64,000 nucleotides of DNA from Diplonema papillatum (Eukaryota > Euglenozoa > Diplonemea > Diplonemida > Diplonemidae). This document shows positions 52,741-62,461 of the stretch, piece by piece. The notes under the pieces were generated by a model. It worked only from the letters and a program-made list of their open reading frames with translations, ran no database searches and had not been told where the DNA came from. Positions within the stretch are counted from its first letter, which is position 1. Each line of letters starts with the position of its first letter. The position numbers and the translations under genes were made by a program. The DNA lies in NCBI GenBank assembly GCA_030068145.1, contig JAPJBO010000076.1, positions 310,001 to 374,000 of the forward strand. The letters are read 5' to 3'.

Positions 52741-53447
52741 TTCTCAGGTGTGCACTTGCACGCGTTTTGGTTGGAGCCGGAGCTCACAAGCAAAGCCCTG
52801 TAACCCTTGCTTCGGGGGGGGCGACCTTGACGTGTACGGTGGATTCCAGCCTCTGCTGAAGCATGAGTTAAAAAGCGGTGTCACCCACTTTTCGGTGTAC
52901 GTTTCCGCGGCATACATCTGCTTTAGACCCTGCCGTATACCGTATCCCAAGCACATTCTTGCCTTCTCCGACACATGAGAGGCAGAATTCTGCCCAAACG
53001 TTGAACTAAGATGTACACCACCCTCATTCCATGAAGTGGGTGACCCCTGTTCAGGGGTTCGGTGGTGGGGCATTTCTGCTGAGGTACTATCCTGGTTAGT
53101 CTCGTGTGGTGCCCTCGCATCGGTGCAAACCTTCGCAAAGGCACGCTTGAGGTTATTGAACCGGCAGGCTGGTCCCAGAGAACGCTTAGGCTGTGGTTGT
53201 GGCACACCCGACAGAGCAACGTGTCAGTTGAGTGTGCCCCCTCTTCATCCGCAGCTTCTGAGGCTGGAAACCACCGTGTTTGGAAAAGGGGTGGACGTGT
53301 CGCTGCCGCCGGAAAGGATACAAGGGGAAACACTCGAGGGGGCCGCCCCTGTGCCTATTTCGACGGAGGCCAGAGGAGGAGAATCTGAAAAACGGGTTTT
53401 GCCTCATTCTGCGATGCGTTTAGCTACGGAATTGGATGAGTGCTGGA

Positions 53448-53765
53448 CCGGGTAAAACCTGGGACACCCAACAATGGGCCTGGGCGTCCCAGGTTTTGCC
53501 CGGTTCGGCTTTTTTGGGTTTGCGTACTTTGCAGAAGATTTCGCTCAATACTCACCTCTACCCTTTTGGGTTTGCGTACTTTGCAGAAGATTTCGCTCAA
53601 TACTCACCTCTACCCTTTTGGGTTTGCGTACTTTGCAGAATTTCGCTCAATACTCACCTCTACCCTTTTGGGTTTGCGTACTCTGCAGAAGATTTCGCTC
53701 AATACTCACCTCTACCCTTTTGGGTTTGCGTACTTTGCAGAATTTCGCTCAATACCCACCTGGTA
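53448..53765 (+). repeat. Tandem 54-60-bp repeat beside a palindrome
   Basis: CCGGGTAAAACCTGGGAC and GTCCCAGGTTTTGCCCGG form an inverted pair at 53448-53503. Five units of TTTGGGTTTGCGTACTTTGC and AGAAGATTTCGCTCAATACT with CACCTCTACCC follow, alternating with and without GAAGA. Plus-strand frames follow the repeat only. Confidence 0.85.
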
Positions 53766-53952
53766 AGATGTGCCGTCGAATCGACGAGCGGTGGTCCTGC
53801 ATCATATGGCAGCGGCACGGGCTGCAGGGTGTGCTGCTGGATGTCCTACATACCCAGGTGTCCCAGGCTTTACGCGATCTGTCATGAACCCGTTCCAGCT
53901 TCAGTTCAGTTCAACATTTTTCCAACTACCCCCCCCCCCCCCCCCCCCCTAG

Positions 53953-54397
53953 GGCAGTGATGTTATCAAACGTTTGCAAACGTACGTTTGACAAGATTTA
54001 TCAAACGCAAACGTTTGACAAACGTGCAAACGTGACGTTTGCCAATCGATGGACCGGGTCTGTACACGACCCTTGGTAGCACTTGTCCACGTGGCTGCAG
54101 GCGGACACGACGAAAATAAGGGAACAAGACATCCTTCTGGTTCTCCTTGGGCGTGCACAGGGAGATACAGGGAGATACTAGCCTTCAGCAAGTGTTCCCT
54201 CTCACTTTCTGGGGCCCCGGGCATGAAGATCTTGCCCTTGAGGCTCGAGTGTTCACAAGCCGACCCCACACTCGGAACCCCACTGCAGGCGCAGCCAGCG
54301 CCTCACTCACGTTTGATACACGTTTGACATGAATTTTGCAAACGCAAACGTTTGTCAAACGTTCAAACGTTCAACGTTTGCCATGATCACTGCCGGG
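53953..54397. mobile_element. Foldback element rich in AAACGTTTG
   Basis: Begins GGCAGTGATGTTATCAAACG and ends CGTTTGCCATGATCACTGCC. About 90 bp at each end is an imperfect inverted repeat of CAAACGTTTG motifs. A C run (about 53931-53949) lies on the left and a G/C run on the right. No coding in the centre. Confidence 0.75.
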
Positions 54398-54403
54398 GGC
54401 CCC

Positions 54404-54617
54404 CCCCCCCCGTGCATAAGATGGATAGCCAAGCCCCCTTGATTAAGATGGAAAACGGGCGAGAATGCCAATCCATCTTAAACACGGGGGTGAGGTACCC
54501 TTGTGCAACGTGACTACACTGTAGTCTACAGTGCCCCCGTGTTTAAGATGGATACCCCCCTTGATTAAGATGGATAGTGCCAAAACCCGAGTGTTTATTC
54601 ATCTTATGCACGGGGGA
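54404..54617. mobile_element. Foldback element, CCCCCGTGCATAAGATGGAT termini
   Basis: Left end CCCCGTGCATAAGATGGATA and right end TATTCATCTTATGCACGGGG are inverted with one mismatch. The interior repeats TTGATTAAGATGGA and its complement and has a small palindrome ACTACACTGTAGT. It abuts the previous foldback. Confidence 0.75.
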
Positions 54618-54664
54618 GGGTAGGTACGGTATGTCAATGTCTTAGTTTTATACGCCTTAACCCC

Positions 54665-54805
54665 ATGCCGCCGGCGTGAAAGTGGTCTTTATCACGCCAA
54701 CGCTCACCAACCCGTGTGTTTCGTGTGGGCTGCAGCACATTTCCACTTTTGAGCGACGGCTCCCTCGAGTGCTTCCTATAAAAACAGGTGCTCATATATA
54801 CAAAC
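54665..54805 (+). repeat. R-A repeat, diverged tail
   Basis: CAACCCGTGTGTTTCGTGTG, GGGCTGCAGCACATTTCC and AACAGGTGCTCATATATACA. 5' part lost. Confidence 0.55.
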
Positions 54806-55036
54806 AAAGAAAAAGGTCGGGAAGAAATGGGCTGCCACTCGCGCAATATTTGGTCGGATAAAATTTTTGACCGACCCCCCCCCCCGGAAATGGAGGTCGG
54901 CACCCGAAAAAATGGGGTCCTGGAGATCGGTTTTTTTTCTCTCTGCATCCAGGAGGGGGTCAGATTTTGATCGCTGGGCTAGCTGCATAATCGCGCATCC
55001 CAGAACTACTCGAAAACCAAGAAATTTCCCAAAAAG

Positions 55037-55175
55037 ATTTGTTTGTACGTGCCGGGGGAGGATTAGCCTGATAGTGAGGGATAGTGAGTGAATATGATCG
55101 GTAGGCTAATCTTCTCCCAAACACGCTGCCAGCGTTCTCTTTCGTGTTTACAATTAATTGTTACTACGAAATAAT
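55037..55175 (+). repeat. R-D repeat
   Basis: GTTTGTACGTGCCGGGGGAG to TTTACAATTAATTGTTACTA. Clean copy. Apart from this nothing coding is recognised from 52740 to 56120. Confidence 0.8.
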
Positions 55176-55789
55176 TTCCACCGTCCGGTTTCGGTGGCCA
55201 CCTGGACGGTGTTGCCTGCAACCTGGCACGTGGGGATGGAACCGACTCGGAGCAAATTGTGTTGCAGACGAGGCTTCGAAGCGCGGCCAGCGGAGAGGTG
55301 GGGCCGTGGTAATGGTCCGTTCCACCCAAACCCGAGCGCTGACGCTGGAACGCTCTTTTTTGGGTGGAATGAACGCGAAAGGGGTTGTCTGGGTTCCCCC
55401 GTAAACCTGAAGTGATTCCGGGTGCTTGTAAAGGGGGGAGTCGAATAATACGTCTGGCTGTCTGAAAACACTACCACCATGTGATCCTGCTACTGTTTGG
55501 CTACCCGGAACTTTTTTTACTATTCGACAAATCGAATAATAACACAGGTGTTAGTATTCGATCCCTCCCTTTATCTCCCAGGCAGTCCCCGCCAATTCTA
55601 ATAGATTATTCTATAGACGGCGGTGGGGGGAAGAGGACGGAAACGTAGCTTGGTGTGTTTTTGGGAGGAGAGGAGTAATGCACGACGTCAAGTCGAGAAG
55701 GCCATGTGTGTGTTCAGACAGAGACGCAGCCAGCAGCTCCTGTGCAGATTGTGGGCTGCTTGCCTGCAGCTTGGCCATAGACTGTGGAA

Positions 55790-56730
55790 TGTGGCTCAGA
55801 GGCGCCTGGACCTACAGAATTACCGAATCGCTGCTGCACTCGTCGTTCGCCTGGGGTTCAGACATTGCGCCTGCAGCTTGGGCGTAGACTGTGGAATGGC
55901 TGGCTCAGAGGCGCCTGGACCTACAGAATTACCGAATCGCTGCGTCACTCGTCGTCTGGTCTGGCTCAGAGGCGCCTACGCATACAAAACTATACAGTTG
56001 CTGCTACGTCAGACATCAAGTAGCGAAAACCTTGGCTCTTCGTTCCAGACAGATGCAAGCTCCTGGGCAGATTGTGTCTGGCTCAGAACCTACAAAACTT
56101 TCAGACTGTCTTGATACTGCACTGGGTATTCAGACATGCGCCAGCAGCTTCTGCAGAAGCTGCGGGATGGTCGGCTGCGGGCAGTGAGGGTTGTCTGCTC
56201 CATGTGCGTCGTGATGCCGATGGAGTACGTGTCCGGGCGCATGCCCTCGTCCCGCTCGAACGCGATCTGCGGCGCGGGGCCTTCGCCGGCCGCCGATCCG
56301 AGCAGCGCCCGGAGGGGGACCATCAAGTCGTCGGCCGCCGCCTTCAGCGTGATGGACACCGCCTCGTCTTCCTCGCTCGAACGCGATTTGCGGCGTCACA
56401 CCTTCGCAGGAAGTGGACGCGCCTGCACCTACAAAAGTATCAAGTCGTCGCTGCACGACATCAAGAGAGAGACGAGAGTGCAGGGACCATCTCTCCGAGG
56501 AGTTTCCGGTCTCCTCACTTCAAGAAGCGAAAGCCGTGGCTCATCCTTAATTGGTGTTCAGACAGATGCGTCAGCACCTTCTTGGGTAGCCTGGGGTCTG
56601 GCTCAGAGGCGCCTACGCATACAAAACTACACTGCTACGTCAGACATCAAGTAGCGAAAGCCTTGGCTCTTCGTTCGTCTGTGTCCAGACAAATGCAAGC
56701 TCGGGTCTGGCTCAGAGGCGCATGGACCTA
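55790..56730 (+). repeat. Degenerate GGCTCAGAGGCGCCTGGACC repeats
   Basis: TGGCTCAGAGGCGCCTGGAC, TACAGAATTACCGAATCGCT and CAGACATCAAGTAGCGAAA recur at about 55794, 55905, 55965, 56605 and 56710, surrounding the copied exon end at 56125-56420 and a short R-E piece (56466-56520). Confidence 0.7.
56125..56420 (-). pseudogene. Duplicate of the aspartokinase-like exon end
   Basis: Copies 56765-57035 (last about 85 codons: DLMVPLRALLGSAAGEGPAP, SIGITTHMEQTTLTA), with loss of 10 bp near the stop and a second partial repeat of the 5' edge. Located directly downstream of the real exon. Confidence 0.8.
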
Positions 56731-56762
56731 GAAAACTATCATCTGTATACTGCGCTGGGGTT

Positions 56763-58083
56763 TCAGACATGCGCCAGCAGCTTCCGCAGAAGCTGCGGGA
56801 TGGTCGGCTGCCCCGAGACGCGGGCAGTGAGGGTTGTCTGCTCCATGTGCGTCGTGATGCCGATGGAGTACGTGTCCGGGCGCATGCCCTCGTCCCGCTC
56901 GAACGCGATCTGCGGCGCGGGGCCTTCGCCGGCCGCCGATCCGAGCAGCGCCCGGAGGGGGACCATCAGGTCGTCGGCCGCCGCCTTCAGCGTGATGGAC
57001 ACCGCCTCGTCTTCCTCGCTCGACCGCAGGGCGAGCAGAGCGGCGCAGGTGCTGGGCGCGAAGCCGCAGCTGGGCGTCCAGATGAAGCGCGGGTGCAGGA
57101 GGTACCGAGAAAAACTCTGCGCCAGGTGCAGCGACGTCTGCACCGACGGCACAGCGAGGATGGTCACCCCGGCGTCCAGCAGCGGCTTGTAGAAGGAGAG
57201 GCAGCGGGAGTCACGGTTGGCGTCCACCAGCACGGTGCGAGCCCGCGACGCCGCGGCGCCTCGGGCGTGGTACAAAATGGCCGAAAAAAACTTCCGGCCG
57301 TCCTCCTCGTCCCTCGCGCACTTCTCCTCCGAGGAATCCGACGTCGGCGAATGCCGACCGAGACTCTCGAAGTCAGCCCCTGTCAGCTCCGGCGTCGAAG
57401 CGATCCGAACACGCATGCCTGGCAGCAGCTCGTTCTGCTGTTCGGCACCCTGCGAGACGATGTCCTCGTGTGGGACCTTGAGCCCTGCGGAGGACCATAC
57501 TCCGACCACCTTGACCCTTGCGTTGCGCTCCCGACACTCCTTCTCCCTGACGTTGACCGCGTCCGTCCAGCCCTTCCCATCATCCGACGCGACGAAGACG
57601 TGCACGTTGCGCACGGGGGCCGGCACGGAACCGGCGTCGGACGTGTCTCCGTGGAAAAACGCGTCATGGATGTGCCACACGGCGGCCGGCCCGTCACTTT
57701 TCGGGACCACCAGCGACATGTTCAGCTCCGACGAGCCCTGTGCAATCGCGACGATGTTGATCCCGCGGTCGCCGAGGCAGGTGGTGACCAGGCCGGCGAG
57801 GCCGGGGATTTGCTTCATTTGAGACCCGACGACCGCGATGATCGACAGGTCCACGTGCAGCTGCACAGGGTCGACCACGCCAGTCTCGATCTCCCGGGCG
57901 AACTCGGTGTCGATGAGCTGCTTCGCCTTGGGCCCATGGGCGGGCAGCACCGCTAAGCAGATGCTGTGCTCGGACGACGCCTGCGAGATCAGAATCACGT
58001 TGACTTTGTTCGCCAGGACCATGAACAATCGCCCCGCGACACCAGCAGCGCCAACCATATCCGAGCCTTGAAGAACGACGAGC
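56763..58083 (-). CDS. Aspartokinase-type ACT domains with degenerate homoserine dehydrogenase-like tail, last exon
   Basis: Starts after a CCCCGCAG acceptor and ends at TGA 56763-56765 (440 codons). ACT domain 1: RLVVLQGSDMVGAAGVAGRL ... VNVILISQASSEHSICLAV. ACT domain 2: SIIAVVGSQMKQIPGLAGLV ... GINIVAIAQGSSELNMSLVV. These are the tandem ACT signatures of plant/bacterial aspartokinases, which give feedback control by lysine or threonine (family knowledge). The rest should be homoserine dehydrogenase in a ThrA-type fusion. It retains a weak match (RTVLVDANRDSRCLSFYKPL, DAGVTILAVPSVQ), but I see neither a GxGxxG dinucleotide motif nor the catalytic lysine block, so that domain looks inactive or very diverged. 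The kinase domain would lie upstream and is not in the window. Confidence 0.8.
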
Positions 58084-58279
58084 CTGCGGGGAATGTTTGA
58101 ACAATACGACAGAGAACAATATTTCCGCACATTGTGACCTTTGAAGAACACTTAACACTTGTGAGAAAGATTGGGTGTAGGAGTAGTAGTAGTAGTAGTT
58201 TGAACGGGATACGGAGCAACAATTTGTGTGTGACGAAAGTAGTAGGAATAAATAATCGAACTGCTGAAGCCTTGGGCCC

Positions 58280-58560
58280 GTGGGGGCAGCATCTGCTTGG
58301 GTCTGTGAGGTCGGCGTGCAGCTGCATAGGGTCGACCACGCCGGTCTCGATCTCCCGGGCGAACTCGGTGTCGATGAGCTGCTTCGCCTTGGGCCCATGG
58401 GCGGGCAGCACCGCGAAGCAGATTCGGACGACGCGTCCGAGATCAAGATGGCGTTGACTTTGTTCGCCAGGACCATGAACAATCGCCCCGCGACACCAGC
58501 AGCGCCAACCATATCCGAGCCTTGAAGAACGACGAGCCTGCGGGGAATGTTTAGACAGTA
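58280..58560 (-). pseudogene. Duplicate of the ACT-1 exon start, proximal
   Basis: Repeats 57860-58110: acceptor CCCCGCAG, RLVVLQGSDMVGAAGVAGRL and AHGPKAKQLIDTEFAREIET. A deletion removes the SSEHSI stretch, and 22 bp earlier context (ACTGTCTAAACATT) differs. Not translatable through. Confidence 0.8.
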
Positions 58561-58577
58561 CTCCACAGAACATGAGA

Positions 58578-58640
58578 TAGAGAGAGAGAGAGACGAGTTA
58601 GAGTGCAGGGACCATCTCTCCGGAGAGTATCCGGCGCCCC
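58578..58640 (+). repeat. R-E repeat, short
   Basis: GA run then CGAGTTAGAGTGCAGGGACC and ATCTCTCCGGAGAGTATCCG, between two ACT-1 duplicates. Confidence 0.75.
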
Positions 58641-58789
58641 ACTACAATTTTTCCGCACAATGTGTAGCCTTCGAAGAACACACTTGAGAAAGAGTCGGGT
58701 GGTAGTAGTAGTAGTACTTTGAACTTGATACGCAGCAATAATCTGTATGACGATAGTAGGAGTAAATAGTCGGCCGGAGACAGCAGCCT

Positions 58790-59010
58790 TGGGCCCGTGG
58801 CGGGCAGCATCTGCTTGGCTGTGTGAGGTCCACGTGCAGCTGCACGGGGTCGATCACGCCGGTCTCGATCTCCCGGGCGAACTCGGTGTCGATGAGCTAC
58901 TGTGCTCGGACGACGCCTGGGAGATCAGGATCACGTTGACTCTGTTCGCCAGGACCATGAACAATCGCCCCGCGACACCAGCAGCACCAACCATATCCGA
59001 ACCTTGAAGA
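58790..59010 (-). pseudogene. Duplicate of the ACT-1 exon start, distal
   Basis: Second, more deleted copy (GSDMVGAAGVAGRLFMVLAN; then a jump to the DTEFAREIETG region). Same direction as the gene, upstream of it. Confidence 0.75.
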
Positions 59011-59019
59011 GTGTAATGG

Positions 59020-59425
59020 TTTACGTAAGCGCCAGCTTGGAAGGAAACTGCTCGACAAAGCTGCCAGACAAAGAACCGAAGGGATCCCAAGTGCTGCAAG
59101 ATCATGCGGGTCTATTGAGACCACACCAACACAACAGGGCAAAAAATACTCGACGTAGCTGCTTCGACTCCGAATGGAAGGGGGGAAATATAGAGGTAAG
59201 GGGCAAATACAATACAAACACAATCTGATTTGTTCTTCGCTTACACACCATCGTGTTGTTTTCTCACTCAGGATTTTTAACCTGTTGTGTTAGTGTGATT
59301 TGACGCGTTGGGGTAGACCCGCATGACCTAACTTCCGTTCAACACGTAATTCGGTAGTTACAGCACTTGGGATCCCTTCGGTTCTTTGTCTGGCGGCTAT
59401 TGTCGAGCATTTCCTTCGAAGCCGA
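59020..59425. repeat. R-B repeat with its own 3' end inverted in front
   Basis: The forward copy starts near 59144 (ACTCGACGTAGCTGCTTCGA) and ends about 59425. The stretch 59020-59110 (TACGTAAGCGCCAGCTTGGA ... GATCCCAAGTGCTGCA) is the reverse complement of the R-B 3' part, so the two form a foldback about 200 bp apart. Confidence 0.75.
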
Positions 59426-59477
59426 TCACCCTTTTCACCCAGTCCACCGCATCCGACCTATCGAGCTGCTTCGGCAT

Positions 59478-59620
59478 TTTTTGTTGAACGCTTACGCCCG
59501 CCACTAAACCCAGATTTACCTGTGGTTCGTGTGGGCTACAGCACATTTAATTCCTTTGATCTATCGCAACTGGCAGTCTCCTCAAGCATTTCCTACAAAG
59601 CAGGTGCTTGTACAAAAAAA
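59478..59620 (+). repeat. R-A repeat, 3' part
   Basis: TTGTTGAACGCTTACGCCCG to AGCAGGTGCTTGTACAAAAA. Confidence 0.8.
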
Positions 59621-59793
59621 AGAACAGGCGCGATGTTTGTTTGTACGTGCCGGCCTGTGTGCAATGCTGCACGTCGCGAATATGCATTCGCTCTCCGCTT
59701 CATCGTAATCCTCCCCGCGGGGGAGTTTCACGACGGGGATAGCACCCCATTCGACTTCTCCCTCGAGGATGTCAGTCCGAGTTAGTGCCATGT

Positions 59794-59932
59794 ATTTGTT
59801 TGTACGTGCCGGGGGAGGATTAGCCTGTTAGTGAGTGATAGTGAGTGAATATGATCGGTAGGCCAAACTTCTCCCAAACACGCTGCCAGCGTTCTCTTTC
59901 GTGTTTACAATTGTTATTACGAAATACTCGAG
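59794..59932 (+). repeat. R-D repeat
   Basis: TTTGTTTGTACGTGCCGGGG to TTTCGTGTTTACAATTGTTA, running directly into R-A. Confidence 0.8.
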
Positions 59933-59933
59933 G

Positions 59934-60141
59934 GGCTGCCTTGTGCCTACTTCGAAGGAGGCTAGAGGGGGAGAAACAATACAACTACAAAATGGGTCTT
60001 TTTTGTTGAACGCTTACGCCCGCCACTAAACCCAGATTCGCCTGTGTTTCGTGTGGGCTACAGCACATTTACCTCCTTTGATCTTTTGCAGCTGGCAGCC
60101 TCCTCAAGTATTTCCTACAAAGCAGGGGCTTATACAAAAAA
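59934..60141 (+). repeat. R-A repeat, best full-length copy
   Basis: ACTCGAGGGGCTGCCTTGTG, GCTAGAGGGGGAGAAACAAT, TTGAACGCTTACGCCCGCCA, TCGTGTGGGCTACAGCACAT, CTCCTCAAGTATTTCCTACA, then GGGGCTTATACA and an A run. About 208 bp, noncoding, A-ended: SINE-like. I see no obvious tRNA-type promoter boxes. Confidence 0.8.
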
Positions 60142-60159
60142 AAATCAACAACACGGTGT

Positions 60160-61105
60160 GGCAGCAAAGTACAAAGAACCAGATTGTGGTGCGCGTGCAA
60201 CGTTCGGTGGTCGGGCGCTCCTGTTCGCGCCCCCGCTGTCGAATGGCGGGCGCCAACTCGTACATCGGAGACGCGCTGGCGTAGTAGCAGCGCGCAGAGC
60301 GCCGCGTACGCGGCCAGGAAAAGGAATGGTCGGTCATAAAACATACGAGGCGCTCTGCACCTGGCAGCTCATCGGTGCCCTACGCATGCACCGACGAGGG
60401 CTCAGGCCCGAGACGTCACGGAGTTTTTCAGCGACGCTTCGGAGAACCAGTCAAGGTGCCAACACTGTGCAGAAACTCGTGGCTATAAGGGAATAAAATT
60501 CTGTTTTCGTGGCTATACGGGAATAAAATTCTTTCGTGGTGGCTATAAGGGAAAAAAAAAGGTTGTAGTCAGTTCGTGGCTATAAGGGAATAAAAATTCT
60601 TTTTCCGTGGCTATAAGGGAATATTGAAAATACCGGGTGGCTATAAGATAATTTGCCCAAAAAAAAAATCAACACACGGTGTGGCAGCAAAGTACAAAGA
60701 AACCAGATTGTGGTGCGCGCGCAACGTTCGGTGGTCGGGCGCTCCTGTTCGCGCCCCCGCTGTCGAATGACGGGCGCCAACTCGTACATCGGAGACGCGC
60801 TGGCGTAGTAGCAGCGCGCAGAACGCCGCGTACGCGGCCAGGAAAAGGAATGGTCGGTCATAAAACATACGAGGCGTCTGCACCTGGCAGCTCATCGTTG
60901 CCCTACGCATGCACCGACGAGGGCTCAGGCCCGAGACGTCACGGAGTTTTTCAGCGACGCTTCGGAGAACCAGTCAAGGTGCCAACACTGTGCAGAAACT
61001 CGTGGCTATAAGGGAATAAAATTCTGTTTTCGTGGCTATACGGGAATAAAATTCTTTCGTGGTGGCTATAAGGGAAAAAAAAAACGGTTGTCGTCAGTTC
61101 GTGGC
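60160..61105 (+). repeat. Direct repeat of about 420-500 bp, offset 524 bp
   Basis: The block from GTGTGGCAGCAAAGTACAAA to the GTGGCTATAAGGGAATAAAA cluster occurs at about 60158-60560 and 60682-61085 with few differences. Minus strand reads MFYDRPFLFLAAYAALCALL in both. This could be a duplicated signal-anchor first exon (for the gene at 56763 or another), but no splice partner is visible. GTGGCTATAAGGGAATA repeats 4-5 times after each copy. Confidence 0.75.
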
Positions 61106-61342
61106 TATAATGGTGTGATCCAAACCCTGTCCACAAACCCGTTACAAACCCGGTACAAACCCGGCACAAACCCGGCACAAACCCGGCAATACTTGAAAGG
61201 GGGGTCGTTTTTTTTTTTTTCGTTGGGGTTTTTGAAAAATTTTCAGCCTACTAGCTTGGGGGGGGTCAGCTGATCGCCAGACCAGAGTTGGTCTGGAACC
61301 TGGTCTGGGTCAAAAAAAAAAAAAAATCTCAGCTATTATTAT

Positions 61343-62461
61343 TTGCCCGGAGGAACCGGCTACCCACAGTGTACTACACACTGTGTACTACAGTGTGTAC
61401 AGGGTACCACAGTGTACTACTACCGTGCACCACGGGGTACCACAGTGGTACCACGGGGTACCACATTGGTGCCACCGTGTGGCACCAATGTGGAGAAGCA
61501 CATCGACCAACATGTTTGCGCTGCTGCACAATGCAACCGCTACCAGAACAGGATTGGGAGAAAGTGGAAAATGGGGCCAAAGAAAGTGCATGACATTCGC
61601 GGTCTACAGAAACTGGGCTCGTTTTTTCGCTCAGCTAATGTGCCTGTGCGGGAGGTGGTGCTGCCGACGGAAGGTGTTTCGACCGTCTACGAAAACTGGA
61701 CGGCAACCGACTTCAAGACGGAAGACCCGGTGTGCACAGATCTCGCGGGGTTCGTACGGCGACAAGTCGGGCTTCGGGATTTAACGGTGGACATCACGGA
61801 GCTGCACGTGCAGATCGACATCTGCAGAACGTACGACCGCCTGCTCGACGAAGACAATCGCAGAGATGCACACCTTCGCACAACAGTTCGGACTCTCAAG
61901 GCTCGGGCAATTGGGGCTGCACAACGGGTGAACTCCATCTTGGTAACAGCCGTGGCTGCCGCGGTTTCCGTGCTGCCCGTCGCTCGTAGTGGATCCGTCA
62001 GACAAACTGCGTCATACTCAGAGAGCGTTTCGTTCGAGTACGAAAAGTGGACTCCGAACACCTTCCGCCAATTGGACAAGGATGGCGCGCCAGACTTTGG
62101 AGGCTTCCTTGTTCGGCAGCTGAGACACCGCGGGTTCAAGAGCATCCAGAACCAGAAGAACCGGGTTTGCATGACACTGGCGCGGTTGTTTGACGAGCTT
62201 GTCTCCGAGGACGATAAACGTGCTGAACAACTCCGGAAGCCTCTTGCCGATCTCCGAAGTGAAGCTTTGCGCCTTGTAGGTGCGCGCCAGGTTGTGCTTG
62301 TGTCGTGTGTGTCGTGCCTTGCTGCTGCTTGTGCTTGCATCGCGTCGTCATCCGGCAGTGTCCCTCCTGACCCCATCGCACCGTCTACGCATTCCGAATT
62401 CCCGACGACCATACAGACGAGACGGAGACGGGCGACGGGCGAGGGAAGGAAGTCGATCTGA
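61343..62461 (+). CDS. Unrecognised protein with two copies of a roughly 110-residue module
   Basis: 372 codons; the first 76 are repeat-derived, so the real start may be ATG 61571 (MGPKKVHDIRGLQKLGSFFR). Module 1: VYENWTATDFKTEDPVCTDL, GFVRRQVGLRDL, a Tyr-Asp-x-Leu-Leu-Asp-Glu-Asp helix, TLKARAIG, then a hydrophobic run NSILVTAVAAAVSVLPVA. Module 2: FEYEKWTPNTFRQLDKDGAP, GFLVRQLRHRGF, LARLFDELVSEDDKRAEQLR, LRSEALRLVGA, then VVLVSCVSCLAAACACIA. Each module is therefore a charged helical domain ending in a possible membrane span. No family recognised. From 62392 the reading is retrotransposon sequence in another frame, so the natural C-terminus is lost. Codon-like regularity and the internal duplication make it credible as coding. 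Confidence 0.55.
   Translation: MPGGTGYPQCTTHCVLQCVQGTTVYYYRAPRGTTVVPRGTTLVPPCGTNVEKHIDQHVCAAAQCNRYQNRIGRKWKMGPKKVHDIRGLQKLGSFFRSANVPVREVVLPTEGVSTVYENWTATDFKTEDPVCTDLAGFVRRQVGLRDLTVDITELHVQIDICRTYDRLLDEDNRRDAHLRTTVRTLKARAIGAAQRVNSILVTAVAAAVSVLPVARSGSVRQTASYSESVSFEYEKWTPNTFRQLDKDGAPDFGGFLVRQLRHRGFKSIQNQKNRVCMTLARLFDELVSEDDKRAEQLRKPLADLRSEALRLVGARQVVLVSCVSCLAAACACIASSSGSVPPDPIAPSTHSEFPTTIQTRRRRATGEGRKSI
61461..61493. repeat. Hairpin, 15-bp arms
   Basis: CCACATTGGTGCCAC-CGT-GTGGCACCAATGTGG, perfect. It follows repeated GTACCACGGGGTACCAC text and precedes the open frame. Confidence 0.9.
62377..62391 (+). other. Target-like motif at the retrotransposon 5' junction
   Basis: CGCACCGTCTACGCA, sharing GCAC and TACGCA with TGCACAACGTACGCA (10 of 15 positions). 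The LINE-coding frame begins directly after it. Confidence 0.5.

Noticed and set aside
53436..53960. Plus-strand frames of 108-174 codons
   Set aside because: They follow the 54-60-bp tandem repeat; the repeated peptide changes frame with the GAAGA indels.
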